The position numbers and the translations under genes were made by a program. The notes below the pieces were generated by a model. That model searched no databases. It had not been told where the DNA came from and worked only from the letters and a program-made list of their open reading frames with translations. From Panulirus ornatus (Eukaryota; Arthropoda; Malacostraca; Decapoda; Palinuridae), in NCBI RefSeq assembly GCF_036320965.1, contig NC_092270.1, positions 23,534,593 to 23,598,592 on the forward strand: a DNA stretch of 64,000 nt. Direction: 5' to 3'. Of the stretch, positions 11,282 through 22,704 are shown piece after piece; positions within the stretch are counted from its first letter, which is position 1; each line of letters begins with the position of its first letter.

Positions 11282-14200
11282 TTGCTTTATCACTGTCTCC
11301 TGCGTTTGCGAGGTAGCGCAACGAAACAGACAAAAGAAATGGCCCAACCCACCCCCATACACATGCCTTGATTCAATCCACTGACAGCACGTCAACCCCG
11401 GTATACCACATCGCTCCAATTCACTCTATTCTTTGCCCTCCTTTCACCCTCCTGCATGTTCAGGCCCCGATCACACAAAATCTTTTTCACTCCATCTTTC
11501 CACCTCCAATTTGGTCTCCCTCTTCTCCTCGTTCCCTCCACCTCCGACACATATATCCTCTTTTGTCAATCTTTCCTCACTCATTCTCTCCATGTGACCA
11601 AACCATTTCAAAACACCCTCTTCTGCTCTCTCAACCACGCTCTTTTTATTTCCACACATCTCTCTTACCCTTACGTTACTTACTCGATCAAACCACCTCA
11701 CACCACACATTGTCCTCAAACATCTCATTTCCAGCACATCCATCCTCCTGCGCACAACTCTATCCATAGTCCACGCCTCGCAACCATACAACATTGTTGG
11801 AACCACTATTCCTTCAAACATACCCATTTTTGCTTTCCGAGATAATGTTCTCGACTTCCACACATTCTTCAAGGCTCCCAGATTTTTCGCCCCCTCCCCC
11901 ACCCTATGATCCACTTCCGCTTCCATGGTTCCATCCGCTGCCAGATCCACTCCCAGATATCTAAAACACTTTACTTCCTCCAGTTTTTCTCCATTCAAAC
12001 TCACCTCCCAATTGAATTGACCCTCAACCCTACTGTACCTAATAACCTTGCTCTTATTCAAATTTACTCTTAACTTTCTTCTTTCACACACTTTACCAAA
12101 CTCAGTCACCAGCTTCTGCAGTTTCTCACATGAATCAGCCACCAGCGCTGTATCATCATCGAACAACAACTGACTCACTTCCCAAGCTCTCTCATCCCCA
12201 ACAGACTTCATACTTGCCCCTCTTTCCAAAAACTCTTGCATTCACCTCCCTAACAACCCCATCCATAAACAAATTAAACAACCATGGAGACTTCACACAC
12301 CTCTGCTGCAAACCTACATTCACTGAGAACTAATCACTTTCCTCTCTTCCTACACATACACATGCCTTACATCCTCGATAAAAACTTTTCACTGCTTCTA
12401 ACAACTTGCCTCCCACACCATATATTCTTAAAACCTTCCACAGAGCATCTCTATCAACTCTATCATATGCCTTCTCCAGATCCATAAATGCTACATACAA
12501 ATCCATTTGCTTTTCTAAGTATTTCTCACATACATTCTTCAAAGCAAACACCTGATCCACACATCCTCTACCACTTCTGAAACCACACTGCTCTTCCCCA
12601 ATCTGATGCTCTGTACATGCCTTCACCCTCTCAATCAATACCCTCCCATATAATTTGCCAGGAATACTCAACAAACTTATACCTCTGTAATTTGAGCACT
12701 CACTCTTATCCCCTTTGCCTTTGTACAATGGCACTATGCACGCATTCCGCCAATCCTCAGGCACCTCACCATGAGTCATACATACATTAAATAACCTTAC
12801 CAACCAGTCAACAATACAGTCACCCCCTTTTTTAATAAATTCCACTGCAATACCATCGAAACCTGCTGCCTTGCTGGCTTTCATCTTCCGCAAAGTTTTT
12901 ACTACCTCTTCTCTGTTTACCAACTCATTTTCCCTAACCCTCGCACTTTGCACACCACCTCGACCAAAACACCCTTTATCTGCCACTCTATCATCAAACA
13001 CATTCAACAAACCTTCAAAATACTCACTCCATCTCCTTCTCACATCACCACTACTTGTTATCACCTCCCCATTTGCGCCCTTCACTGAAGTTCCCATTTG
13101 CTCCCTTGTCTTACGCACTTTATTTACCTCCTTCCAGAACATCTTTTTATTTTCCCTAAAATTTAATGATACTCTCTCACCCCAACTCTCATTTGCCCTT
13201 TTTTTCACCTCTTGCACCTTTCTCTTGACCTCCTTTTATACGTCTCCCACTCAATTTCATTTTTTCCCTGCAAAAATCGTCCAAATGCCTCTCTCTTCTC
13301 TTTCACTAATACTCTTACTTCTTCATCCCACCACTCACTACCCTTTCTAATCAACCCACCTCCCACTCTTCTCATGCCACAAGCATCTTTTGCGCAATCC
13401 ATCACTGATTCCCTAAATACATCCCATTCCTCCCCCACTCCCCTTACTTCCATTGTTCTCACCTTTTTCCATTCTGTACTCAGTCTCTCCTGGTACTTCC
13501 TCACACAGGTCTCCTTCCCAAGCTCACTTACTCTCACCACCCTCTTCACCCCAACATTCACTCTTCTTTTCTGAAAACCCATACAAATCTTCACCTTAGC
13601 CTCCACAAGATAATGATCAGACATCCCTCCAGTTGCACCTCTCAGCACATTAACATCCACAAGTCTCTCTTTCGTGCGCCTGTCAATTAACACGTAATCC
13701 AATAACGCTCTCTGGCCATCTCTCCTACTTACATAAGTATACTTATGTATATCTCGCTTTTTTAACCAGGTATTCCCAATCATCAGTCCTTTTTCAGCAC
13801 ATAAATCTACAAGCTCTTCACCATTTCCATTTACAACACTGAACACCCCATGTATACCAATTATTCCCTCAACTGCCACATTACTCACCTTTGCATTCAA
13901 ATCACCCAACACTATAACCCGGTCTCGTGCATCAAAACCACTAACACACTCATTCAGCTGCTCCCAAAACACTTGCCTCTCATGATCTTTCTTCTCATGC
14001 CCAGGTGCATATGCACCAATAATCACCCATCTCTCTCCATCAACTTTCAGTTTTACCCATATTAATCGAGAATTTACTTTCTTACATTTTATCACATACT
14101 TCCACAACTCCTGTTTCAGGAGTACTGCTACTCCTTCCCTTTCTCTTGTCCTCTCACTAACCCCTGACTTTACTCCCAAGACATTCCCAAACCACTCTTC

Positions 14201-14500
14201 CCCTTTACCCTTAAGCTTCGTTTCACTCAGAGCCAAACATCCAGGTTCCTTTCCTCAAACATACTACCTATCTCTCCTTTTTTTACATCTTGGTTACATC
14301 CACACACGTTTAGGCACCCCAATCTGAGCCTTCGAGGAGGATGAGCACTCCCCGCGTGACTCCTTCTGTTTCCCATTTTAGAAAGTTAAAAAAATACAAG
14401 GAGGGGAGGATTTCTGGCCCCCCGCTCCCGTCTCCTCTAGTCGCTTTCTACGACACGCGAGGAATGCGTGGGAAGTATTCTTTCACCCCTATCCCCAGGG
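11278..14500 (-). mobile_element. L8: near full-length RTE-like LINE, multiply broken
   Basis: Complete head (CCCTGGGG at 14500), 5'UTR, endonuclease, RT and tail are present in antisense. Lesions include a 1-nt loss near 14234 just after the start of the endonuclease, a deletion near 13229-13235 in the linker, a TAG replacing the Trp codon near 12330, a frameshift near 12235, and a 1-nt gain near 11562. The 3'UTR lacks about 70 bp between two CACATG repeats (11359), as expected from slippage or microhomology deletion. Confidence 0.9.
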
Positions 14501-14535
14501 ATAATATACATATATATATACACATAAGTATATAT
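14501..14535. repeat. TA-rich junction between L8 head and L9
   Basis: Short ATACATATATAT-type sequence separating the 5' end of L8 from the truncated 5' end of L9 (head to head). Confidence 0.7.
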
Positions 14536-17104
14536 ATACATAAGTATACTTATGTAAGTAGGAGAGATGGCCAGAGAGCGTTATTGGATTACGTGTTAAT
14601 TGACAGGCGTGCGAAAGAGAGACTTTTGGATGTTAATGTGCTGAGAGGTGCAACTGGAGGGATGTCTGATCATTATCTTGTGGAGGCTAAGGTGAAGATT
14701 TGTATGGGTTTTCAGAAAAGAAGAGTGAATGTTGGGGTGAAGAGGGTGGTGAGAGTAAGTGAGCTTGGGAAGGAGACTTGTGTGAGGAAGTACCAGGAGA
14801 GACTGAGTACAGAATGGAAAAAGGTGAGAACAATGGAAGTAAGGGGAGTGGGGGAGGAGTGGGATGTATTTAGGGAATCAGTGATGGATTGCGCAAAAGA
14901 TGCTTGTGGCATGAGAAGAGTGGGAGGTGGGTTGATTAGAAAGGGTAGTGAGTGGTGGGATGAAGAAGTAAGAGTATTAGTGAAAGAGAAGAGAGAGGCA
15001 TTTGGACGATTTTTGCAGGGAAAAAATGCAATTGAGTGGAGATGTATAAAAGAAAGAGACAGGAGGTCAAGAGAAAGGTGCAAGAGGTGAAAAAAAGGGC
15101 AAATGAGAGTTGGGGTGAGAGAGTATCATTAAATTTTAGGGAGAATAAAAAGGTGTTCTGGAAGGAGGTAAATAAAGTGCGTAAGACAAGGGAGCAAATG
15201 GGAACTTCAGTGAAGGGCGCAAATGGGGAGGTGATAACAAGTAGTGGTGATGTGAGAAGGAGATGGAGTGAGTATTTTGAAGGTTTGTTGAATGTGTTTG
15301 ATGATAGAGTGGCAGATATAGGGTGTTTTGGTCGAGGTGGTGTGCAAAGTGAGAGGGTTAGGGAAAATGATTTGGTAAACAGAGAAGAGGTAGTGAAAGC
15401 TTTGCGGAAGATGAAAGCCGGCAAGGCAGCAGGTTTGGATGGTATTGCAGTGGAATTTATTAAAAAAGGGGGTGACTGTATTGTTGACTGGTTGGTAAGG
15501 TTATTTAATGTATGTATGACTCATGGTGAGGTGCCTGAGGATTGGCGGAATGCGTGCATAGTGCCATTGTACAAAGGCAAAGGGGATAAGAGTGAATGCT
15601 CAAATTACAGAGGTATAAGTTTGTTGAGTATTCCTGGTAAATTATATGGGAGGGTATTGATTGAGAGGGTGAAGGCATGTACAGAGCATCAGATTGGGGA
15701 AGAGCAGTGTGGTTTCAGAAGTGGTAGAGGATGTGTGGATCAGGTGTTTGCTTTGAAGAATGTATGTGAGAAATACTTAGAAAAGCAAATGGATTTGTAT
15801 GTAGCATTTATGGATCTGGAGAAGGCATATGATAGAGTTGATAGAGATGCTCTGTGGAAGGTATTAAGAATATATGGTGTGGGAGGAAAGTTGTTAGAAG
15901 CAGTGAAACGTTTTTATCGAGGATGTAAGGCATGTGTACGTGTAGGAAGAGAGGAAAGTGATTGGTTCTCGGTGAATGTAGGTTTGCGGCAGGGGTGTGT
16001 GATGTCTCCATGGTTGTTTAATTTGTTTATGGATGGGGTTGTTAGGGAGGTAAATGCAAGAGTTTTGGAAAGAGGGGCAAGTATGAAGTCTGTTGGGGAT
16101 GAGAGAGCTTGGGAAGTGAGTCAGTTGTTGTTCGCTGATGATACAGCGCTGGTGGCTGATTCATGTGAGAAACTGCAGAAGCTGGTGACTGAGTTTGGTA
16201 AAGTGTGTGGAAGAAGAAAGTTAAGAGTAAATGTGAATAAGAGCAAGGTTATTAGGTACAGTAGGGTTGAGGGTCAAGTCAATTGGGAGGTGAGTTTGAA
16301 TGGAGAAAAACTGGAGGAAGTAAAGTGTTTTAGATATCTGGGAGTGGATCTGGCAGTGGATGGAACCATGGAAGCGGAAGTGGATGATAGGGTGGGGGAG
16401 GGGGCGAAAATTCTGGGGGCCTTGAAGAATGTGTGGAAGTTGAGAACATTATCTCGGAAAGCAAAAATGGGTATGTTTGAAGGAATAGTGGTTCCAACAA
16501 TGTTGTATGGTTGTGAGGCGTGGGCTATGGATAGAGTTGCCAGGAGGATGGATGTGCTGGAAATGAGATGTTTGAGGACAATGTGTGGTGTGAGGTGGTT
16601 TGATCGAGTGAGTAACGTAAGGGTAAGAGAGATGTGTGGAAATAAAAAGAGCGTGGTTGAGAGAGCAGAAGAGGGTGTTTTGAAGTGGTTTGGGCACATG
16701 GAGAGAATGAGTGAGGAAAGATTGACCAAGAGGATATATGTGTCGGAGGTGGAGGGAACGAGGAGAAGAGGGAGACCAAATTGGAGGTGGAAAGATGGAG
16801 TGAAAAAGATTTTGTGTGATCGGGGCCTGAACATGCAGGAGGGTGAAAAGAGGGCAAGGAATAGAGTGAATTGGAGCGATATGGTATACCGGGGTTGACG
16901 TGCTGTCAGTGGATTGAATCAAGGCATGTGAAGCGTCTGGGGTAAACCATGGAAAGCTGTGTAGGTATGTATATTTGCATGTGTGGACGTATGTATATAC
17001 ATGTGTATGGGGGGGGTTGGGCCATTTCTTTCGTCTGTTTCCTTGCGCTACCTCGCAAACGCGGGAGACAGCGACAAAGTATAAAAAAAAAAAGAAAAAA
17101 AAAA
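14536..17104 (+). mobile_element. L9: 5'-truncated RTE-like LINE, subfamily A
   Basis: Begins in the last third of the endonuclease (about residue 211, HKYTYVSRRDGQ). The rest of the ORF is present with one frameshift, followed by the short 3'UTR and a mixed A-tail that grades into an AC microsatellite. Confidence 0.92.
14563..16898 (+). pseudogene. LINE ORF of L9: endonuclease C-terminus plus RT, one 1-nt deletion
   Basis: The frame is open from the endonuclease C-terminal SDHYLV motif to about 15040. There one G of a GGG run is missing in GAGTGGAGATG and the frame shifts. A second open frame (15036-16898, 620 codons) then covers the whole RT with NYRGISLLS, GFRSGRGCVDQ, FMDLEKAYD, FADD and the C-terminal GRPNWRWKDGV region. 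The N-terminal endonuclease catalytic Glu and GDLN motif are lost by truncation. The sequence is very similar to L22, so it is a recent copy. Confidence 0.85.
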
Positions 17105-17163
17105 TACACATACACACACATACACACACACACGCACACATACACACACACACACATACATAT
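17105..17163. repeat. (AC)n/(AT)n microsatellite beside repeat R copy 2
   Basis: CA-rich repeat with CG and TA interruptions, resembling 3789-3875. It follows the A-tail of L9. Confidence 0.85.
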
Positions 17164-17385
17164 ATATACATGTGAAAAATGTAAGAAACAATTTAGAAAA
17201 CTGAAACTTCTAGCTTGAAATGAAATGAAAAAATGAATGTCACATAATGGTTCAACCTCTGGCTATGGAAAAAGGAAATGTTTAATTTATTTACACAAAC
17301 GTCAATAGTAGTTCTCATCAATTTAACCACTGTATCAATAAGTTTCAATGTCTAAGCTACATTTTTCCAATTTCACTATTTTCTT
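17164..17385 (-). repeat. Repeat R, copy 2 (3'UTR-like)
   Basis: Closely matches 3876-4090 (see there), with small indels and substitutions. On the - strand it follows a TAA stop at 17438 after about 50 bp, so here R plausibly serves, or once served, as a real 3'UTR with its AATAAA hexamer. Confidence 0.75.
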
Positions 17386-17437
17386 GTCAAAGCACCATGT
17401 ATGAAAACTATCACTCCAGTAACACAACTAATAACAT

Positions 17438-17625
17438 TTACTTCCCCTTTAAAAAAAAGTTCTGGGGAAGTCTGTCTCGATACACTGTGGGACACTCTAC
17501 CACCTGGCGAGGTTTGTGTTGCAATGGTTCTTGATTCACAAACGTAGTAGCATCACTGGTGGGCCAAGGTAGTTCCGTTGGCAACTTCCAATTCTTCTCT
17601 GGTTGAGCTGGAGAGGTGCAGTGGC
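17438..17625 (-). CDS. Candidate terminal exon of unknown host gene
   Basis: The - strand has a pyrimidine-rich acceptor-like CACCTCTCCAG. After it an open frame reads QPEKNWKLPTELPWPTSDAT and ends in RLPQNFFLKGK and TAA at 17438. Codon choice and composition look like normal coding DNA, unlike the surrounding LINE antisense. I do not recognise the protein. It could be a last exon using repeat R as 3'UTR, or a retrocopied scrap. The upstream exon is not visible before the ATT microsatellite at 17647. Confidence 0.4.
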
Positions 17626-17646
17626 TTAAACAATGCCAATTAAACA

Positions 17647-17680
<34 letters not shown>
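17647..17680. repeat. (ATT)n microsatellite
   Basis: About eleven ATT units adjoining the antisense tail of L10. It probably derives from the A-rich tail of that element. Confidence 0.95.
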
Positions 17681-17682
<2 letters not shown>

Positions 17683-19910
17683 CTTTGTTGCTGTCCCCCA
17701 CGTAAGCAAGGTAGCACAAGGAAACAGACAGAAGAATGGCCCAACCCCCCCACATACACATGTATATACATGAATGCCCACTCACGCTCATATACATACT
17801 TATACATTTCAACGTATGCATACATACACATACACAGACATATGCATATATACACATTTACGCATTCATACATGCTGCCTTCATCCATTCTCTTCGCCAC
17901 CCATGAAATGGCACCCCTCTCCCCCCGCACGTGTGTGAGGTAGTGCTAGGAAGACAACAAAGGCCACATTTGTTCACACTCAGTCTCTAGCTGTCATGTG
18001 TAATGCACCAAAACCACAGCACCCTTTCCACATCCAGGCCCCACTAAACTTTCCATGGTTTACCCCAGATGCTTCACATGCCCTGGTTCAATCCATTGAC
18101 AGCACGTCAACCCTGGTATACCACATCGTTCCAATTCACTCTATTCCTGGCACACCTTTCACCCTTCTGTGTGTTCAGGCCCCGGTATACCACATTGTCC
18201 CAATTCACTCTATTCCTTGCACGCCTTTCACCCTCCTGTATGTTCAAGCCCCGATCACTCAAAATCTTTTTCACTCCATCCTTCCACCTCCAGTTTGGTC
18301 TCCCACTTCTCATTCCCTCCATCTTTGACACATATATCCTTTTTGTCAATCTTCCCTCCCTCATTCTCTCCATGTGACCAAACCATTTCAATACAACCTC
18401 TTCTAATCTCTCAACCACACCCTTTTTATTACCACACATCTCTCTTAGCCTTTAATTACTTACTTGATCAAACCCCCTATCACCACATATTGTCCTCAAA
18501 CATCTCGTTTCCAACATATCCACCCTCCTCTGCACAACCCTATTTACAGCCTATGCCTCACAACCACATAACATTGTTGGAACCACAGTTCCTTCAAACA
18601 GCCTAATTTTGCTTTCCAAGATAATGTTCTCGCCTTACACACATTCTTCAATGCTCCCAGAACCTTCGCCCCTACCCCATCTTGTGACTCACTTCTGTTT
18701 CCATGGTTCCATCCGCTGCCAAATCCACTCCCAGATATCTAAAACAATCAATTCCTCCAGTTCTTCTACATTTAAACTTACCTCCCAGTTGACTTGTCCC
18801 TCAACCCTACTGAACCTAATAACCTTGCTCTTATTCACATTTACTCTCAGCTCTCTTCTTTCACACACTTTACCAAACTCAGTCGCCATCCTCTGCAGTT
18901 TCTCACCCAAATCAGTCGCCAGCACTTTATCATCAGCGAACAACTGACTCGCTTCCCAAGCCCTCTCATCCCCAACATACTGCTTACTTGCCCCTCTCTC
19001 CAAGACTCTCGCATTCACCCCCCAAACAACCTCATCCATAAACAAATTTAACAGCCATGGAGACATCACGCACCCCTGCCACAAACTGACATTTACTGGG
19101 AAACAATCACTTTCCTCTCTTCCTACTCATACACGTGCCTTACACCTCGATAAAAACTTTTCACTGCTGCTAGCAACTTACCTCCCACACCATATACTCT
19201 TAATACTTTCCACAGAGCATCCCTATCAACTCTATCCTATCAAAGGCCTCTCCAGATCCATAAATGCCACATACAAATCCATATGTTTTTCTAAGTATTT
19301 CTCACATACATTCTTCAAAACAAACACCTGATCCGCACATCCTCTACCACTTCTGAAACCACACTGCTCTTCCCCAGTCTGATGCTCTGTACATGCCTTC
19401 ACCCTCTCAATCAATACCCTCCCATATAATTTCCCGGGAATACTTAACAAACTTATACCTCTGTAATTTGAGCACTCACTTTTATCCCCTTTGCCTTTGT
19501 ACAATGGCACTATGCATGCATTCTGCCAATCCTAGGCTCTTCATCATGAAGCATACATTCATTGAATATCCTCACCAACCAGTCAACAACACAGTCACCC
19601 CCTTTTTTAATAAATTCCTCAGCAATACCATCCAAACCCGCCACTTTGCCAGCTTTCATCTTCCGCAAAGCTTTCACTACCTCTTCTCTGTTTACCAAAT
19701 CATTCTCCCTGACCCTCTCACTTCGCACACTACCCCGACAAGAACACCCTATATCTGCCACTCTATCATCAAACACATTCAACAGAACTTCAAAATGCTC
19801 CATCCCCTCACTTCACCACTACTTGTTATTACATCCCCATTAGCCCCCTTCACTGATGTTCCCATTTGTTCTCTTGTCTTATGCATTTTATTTACCTCCT
19901 TCCAAAACAT
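17681..19910 (-). mobile_element. L10 part 1: old RTE-like LINE, subfamily B, split by L11
   Basis: Diverged copy with the long subfamily B 3'UTR (17681-18100) and much of the RT in short broken frames. It contains an in-frame 69-bp tandem duplication at the ORF end (18115-18252). The segment stops at 19910, where L11 is inserted, and continues at 20637. It is older than the subfamily A copies by its density of indels. Confidence 0.88.
18115..18252 (-). repeat. 69-bp in-frame tandem duplication at end of L10 ORF
   Basis: Two 69-bp units (23 codons) encode variants of the GLNxQxGERxARNRVNW segment. The units have diverged by several substitutions, so the duplication is old. Confidence 0.85.
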
Positions 19911-20636
19911 CATAGGGTGGGGGAGGGGGCGAAAATTTTGGGAGCCTTGAAAAATGTGTGGAAGTCGAGAACATTATCCCGGAAAGCAAAAATGGGTATG
20001 TTTGAAGGAATAGTAGTTCCAACAATGTTGTATGGTTGCGAGGCGTGGGCTATGGATAGAGTTGTGCGCAGGAGGATGGATGTGCTGGAAATGAGATGTT
20101 TGAGGACAATGTGTGGTGTGAGGTGGTTTGATCGAGTAAGCAACGTAAGGGTAAGAGAGATGTGTGGAAATAAAAAGAGCGTGGTTGAGAGAGCAGAAGA
20201 GGGTGTTTTGAAATGGTTTGGGCACATGGAGAGAATGAGTGAGGAAAGATTGACCAAGAGGATATATGTGTCGGAGGTGGAGGGAACGAGGAGAAGAGGG
20301 AGACCAAATTGGAGGTGGAAAGATGGAGTGAAAAGGATTTTGTGTGATCGGGGCCTGAACATGCAGGAGGGTGAAAGGAGGGCAAGGAATAGAGTGAATT
20401 GGAGCGATGTGGTATACAGGGGTTGACGTGCTGTCAGTGGATTGAATCAAGGCATGTGAAGAGTCTGGGGTAAACCATGGAAGGCTGTGTAGGTATGTAT
20501 ATTTGCGTGTGTGGACGTGTGTATGTACATGTGTATGGGGGGGGTTGGGCCATTTCTTTCGTCTGTTTCCTTGCGCTACCTCGCAAACGCGGGAGACAGC
20601 GACAAAGTATAAAAAAAAAAAAAAAAAAAAAAAAAA
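19911..20636 (+). mobile_element. L11: 5'-truncated LINE nested inside L10
   Basis: Only the last 170 or so codons (frame open to 20426), the short 3'UTR and a 28-nt A-tail are present. It interrupts L10 in the opposite orientation. Compared with intact copies, about 20 bp of L10 are missing at the insertion site and no clear target duplication is seen. Confidence 0.9.
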
Positions 20637-21250
20637 ATTAGTGATACTCTTTCACCCCAACTCTCATTTGCCCTCTTTTTTACCTCTTGCACCTTTCTCT
20701 TGACCTCCTGCCACTTTCTTTTATACATCTCCCAGTCATTTGCACTATTTCCCTGCAAAAATCATCCAAATGCCTCTCTCCTCTCTTTCACTAATAATCT
20801 TACTTCTTCATCCCACCACTCACTCCCCTTTCTAACCTGCCCACCTCCCATCTTTCTCTTGCCACATGCATCTTTTGCACAAGCCATCACTGCTTCCCTA
20901 AATACATCCCATTCCTCTCCCACTTCCCTTATGTCATTTGCTCTCACCTTTTTCCATTCTGCACTCAATCTTTCATGGTATTTCCTCACGCAAGTCTCCT
21001 TTCCAAACTCACTTACTCTCGCCACTCTCTTCACCCCCAACATTCTCTCTTCTTTTCTGAAAACTTCTGCATATCTTCACCTTCGCCTCCACAAGATAAT
21101 GATCAGACATCCCTCCAGTTAACCCCCTCAGCACATTAACATCTAAAAGTCTCTCTTTCACATGCCTATCAATGAACACTTAATCCAGTAACGCTCTCTG
21201 GCCATCTCTTCTACTTACATACGTATACTTATGTATATCTCTCTTTTTAT
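20637..21250 (-). mobile_element. L10 part 2 (5' portion of the nested host copy)
   Basis: Continues L10 from the linker into the C-terminal part of the endonuclease and is 5'-truncated near 21250. Several frameshifts. It lies just upstream of the first visible PUSL1 exon. Confidence 0.85.
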
Positions 21251-21456
21251 GCTCGAGTATCTATCCTCATTTTCTTTGCTGTGTTGCCTGACACTCCCGT
21301 CTTTGATTTTTTAATTCTTTTCTCCTCCTTTACTTTCTTCCCTCCATTGACTCTGATACTAGAACTCTTTCTTCAGCTCTTGAACTTTCCATTAAATTTA
21401 TCTTTTCATAGTGTATTTGTTGGCATTAATATCAGCATTTTATTTGTGTTTGGCAG

Positions 21457-21586
21457 GTATCCTTTTGATACTGAAAGTGTTCTGTCTGCTTGTCGGATGC
21501 TGGAAGGAGTACATGATTTTGCTACATTTGGTGCTTCTATCTCCAAGAGCAGTTACCCTCGGGAAACTACACGTATCATACATAAG
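21457..21586 (+). CDS. PUSL1: tRNA pseudouridine synthase-like 1 exon (third last)
   Basis: TruA-family enzymes isomerise uridine to pseudouridine in tRNA. PUSL1 is usually mitochondrial in animals, by family knowledge. This exon follows the acceptor TTTGTGTTTGGCAG and ends at AAG|GTAAAG. It enters with one base completing a codon and leaves in phase 0. The product reads YPFDTESVLSACRMLEGVHD, then FATFGAS and RETTRIIHK, which fits the TruA segment 'LxGxHDFxxF ... RT' that follows the catalytic half. The N-terminal half with the catalytic Asp must lie on earlier exons, none of which I could find upstream in this window. Homology was recognised by eye, not by search. Confidence 0.82.
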
Positions 21587-21610
21587 GTAAAGATGTTTGG
21601 ATGTTACTAA

Positions 21611-21837
21611 AAATGCAACAGTTCAGTTAGCCTTAGTTACCTATTAAAGCAACATTGTGGATGAAGTAAATAGGTCATTGAAAGAAGGATTTTTTTACTC
21701 ATGGCCTGCTTTCTTCCAGTAATGGTACTTCCATCTTTGTTATTTATAATACAGTACCTTTTGATGGTTTCAGACACATTATTAAAGGCTGTGTTATTCC
21801 CTGAGCCACAGCATTTTGATTTTTGGGTTTTTAATTC
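21611..21837. other. PUSL1 intron, unique-looking
   Basis: AT-rich sequence after the donor with no recognised repeat or ORF. Confidence 0.5.
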
Positions 21838-22075
21838 ATTGCACATGACTGCTAGGGGATGAATGTGAGCAAATGGGAGAGAACTTTGTTCTCTCAGTGT
21901 TATATTTGAAAGCAATTTACATCCCACATCACCAGTGCTCCTGCTTGTGTCATTCGTAACTCACGCTCCTGTCTTCATGACTTTTACATCTGGAGAATAT
22001 AACTAACGCTGAGGAAAAAGAGTAAACATGACGTTATTTTGCTAATGCGGGAAACAACAAACAAGTATGAAAATT
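21838..22075 (+). mobile_element. Decayed subfamily B LINE 3'UTR and tail
   Basis: CATGACTGCTAGGGGATGAATGTGAG resembles the subfamily B 3'UTR (CATGACAGCTAGAGACTGAG), and the end GCTAATGCGGGAAACAACAAACAAGTATGAAAA resembles the LINE tail. It is heavily mutated. Confidence 0.5.
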
Positions 22076-22450
22076 TTTGTTTTTCTGTCTATCAGTATCT
22101 CTGATGCCCATTCCCTGTAGGACTCCCACCAAGGGGATAACCATGGCAAAAGACCCTCCCTTATCCCTGTCCCTACATGCCTCCCTTGCATACACTGTTC
22201 CAAACATTCTTCCCCCATTTCTCTACAGTACTCTTCCATTCTATTTTCCCATGTCACAGGTGGTCTTCTCACACCAACCCTTGTAATTTTATTATCATGC
22301 ACTCTCCTTGTAAATTCACATCTTGCATTCTTTCCACATGTTCAGACCACCTTAAAGTATTATGTTTCACCCACTCTCCCACTCCACAATTCATTCCTTT
22401 GTATTCCCTGTCATACCAAATCTTTCATACACTCCCACATTACTTATAAT
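22076..22450 (-). mobile_element. Old RTE-like C-terminal fragment from a different family
   Basis: The - strand encodes an HVERM-like segment followed by RRPPVTWENRMEEYCREMGE. This parallels the LKWFGHMERM...GRPNWRWKDGV end of the main LINE but at low similarity. It is probably a related, older family. Confidence 0.45.
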
Positions 22451-22693
22451 AAATGAATTTGATTTTGTGTAATTATATCATTTTGGTTCTTTTAAGTGTA
22501 CTGATTACATTACTTATGAGGTAGATTTTTTGACATATATTCTTGTCTTCATAGTGCAAGCACATGATAATTTCTTCTCTTTTGTGGCATTTACATGAGA
22601 CTGTAAGATTTACGTACAGTGTGCCTGTAACAGATCTCCAAACAAAATAGAATTAAATTGGAAGTTGAACTTTATATATTCAAAATTATATTG

Positions 22694-22703
22694 AATAAGG
22701 GCA
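22694..22703 (+). repeat. Left target-site duplication of L13
   Basis: AATAAGGGCA here is repeated at 24440-24449 immediately after the A-tail of L13. Confidence 0.8.
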
Positions 22704-22704
22704 C

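Noticed and set aside
18116..18252. Regular direct repeats as a possible CRISPR-like array
   Set aside because: This is one diverged 69-bp coding duplication in a eukaryotic LINE, with no spacers or regular array.
21281..21456. Upstream in-frame codons before the PUSL1 exon as part of the coding exon
   Set aside because: The stretch is hydrophobic, lacks TruA similarity, and a good acceptor (TTTGTGTTTGGCAG) sits exactly where similarity begins.
22394..22450. Host exon candidate within the 22 kb intronic block
   Set aside because: It fits better as the antisense C-terminal part of an old RTE-like element (HVERM-like and RRPPVTWENR segments).
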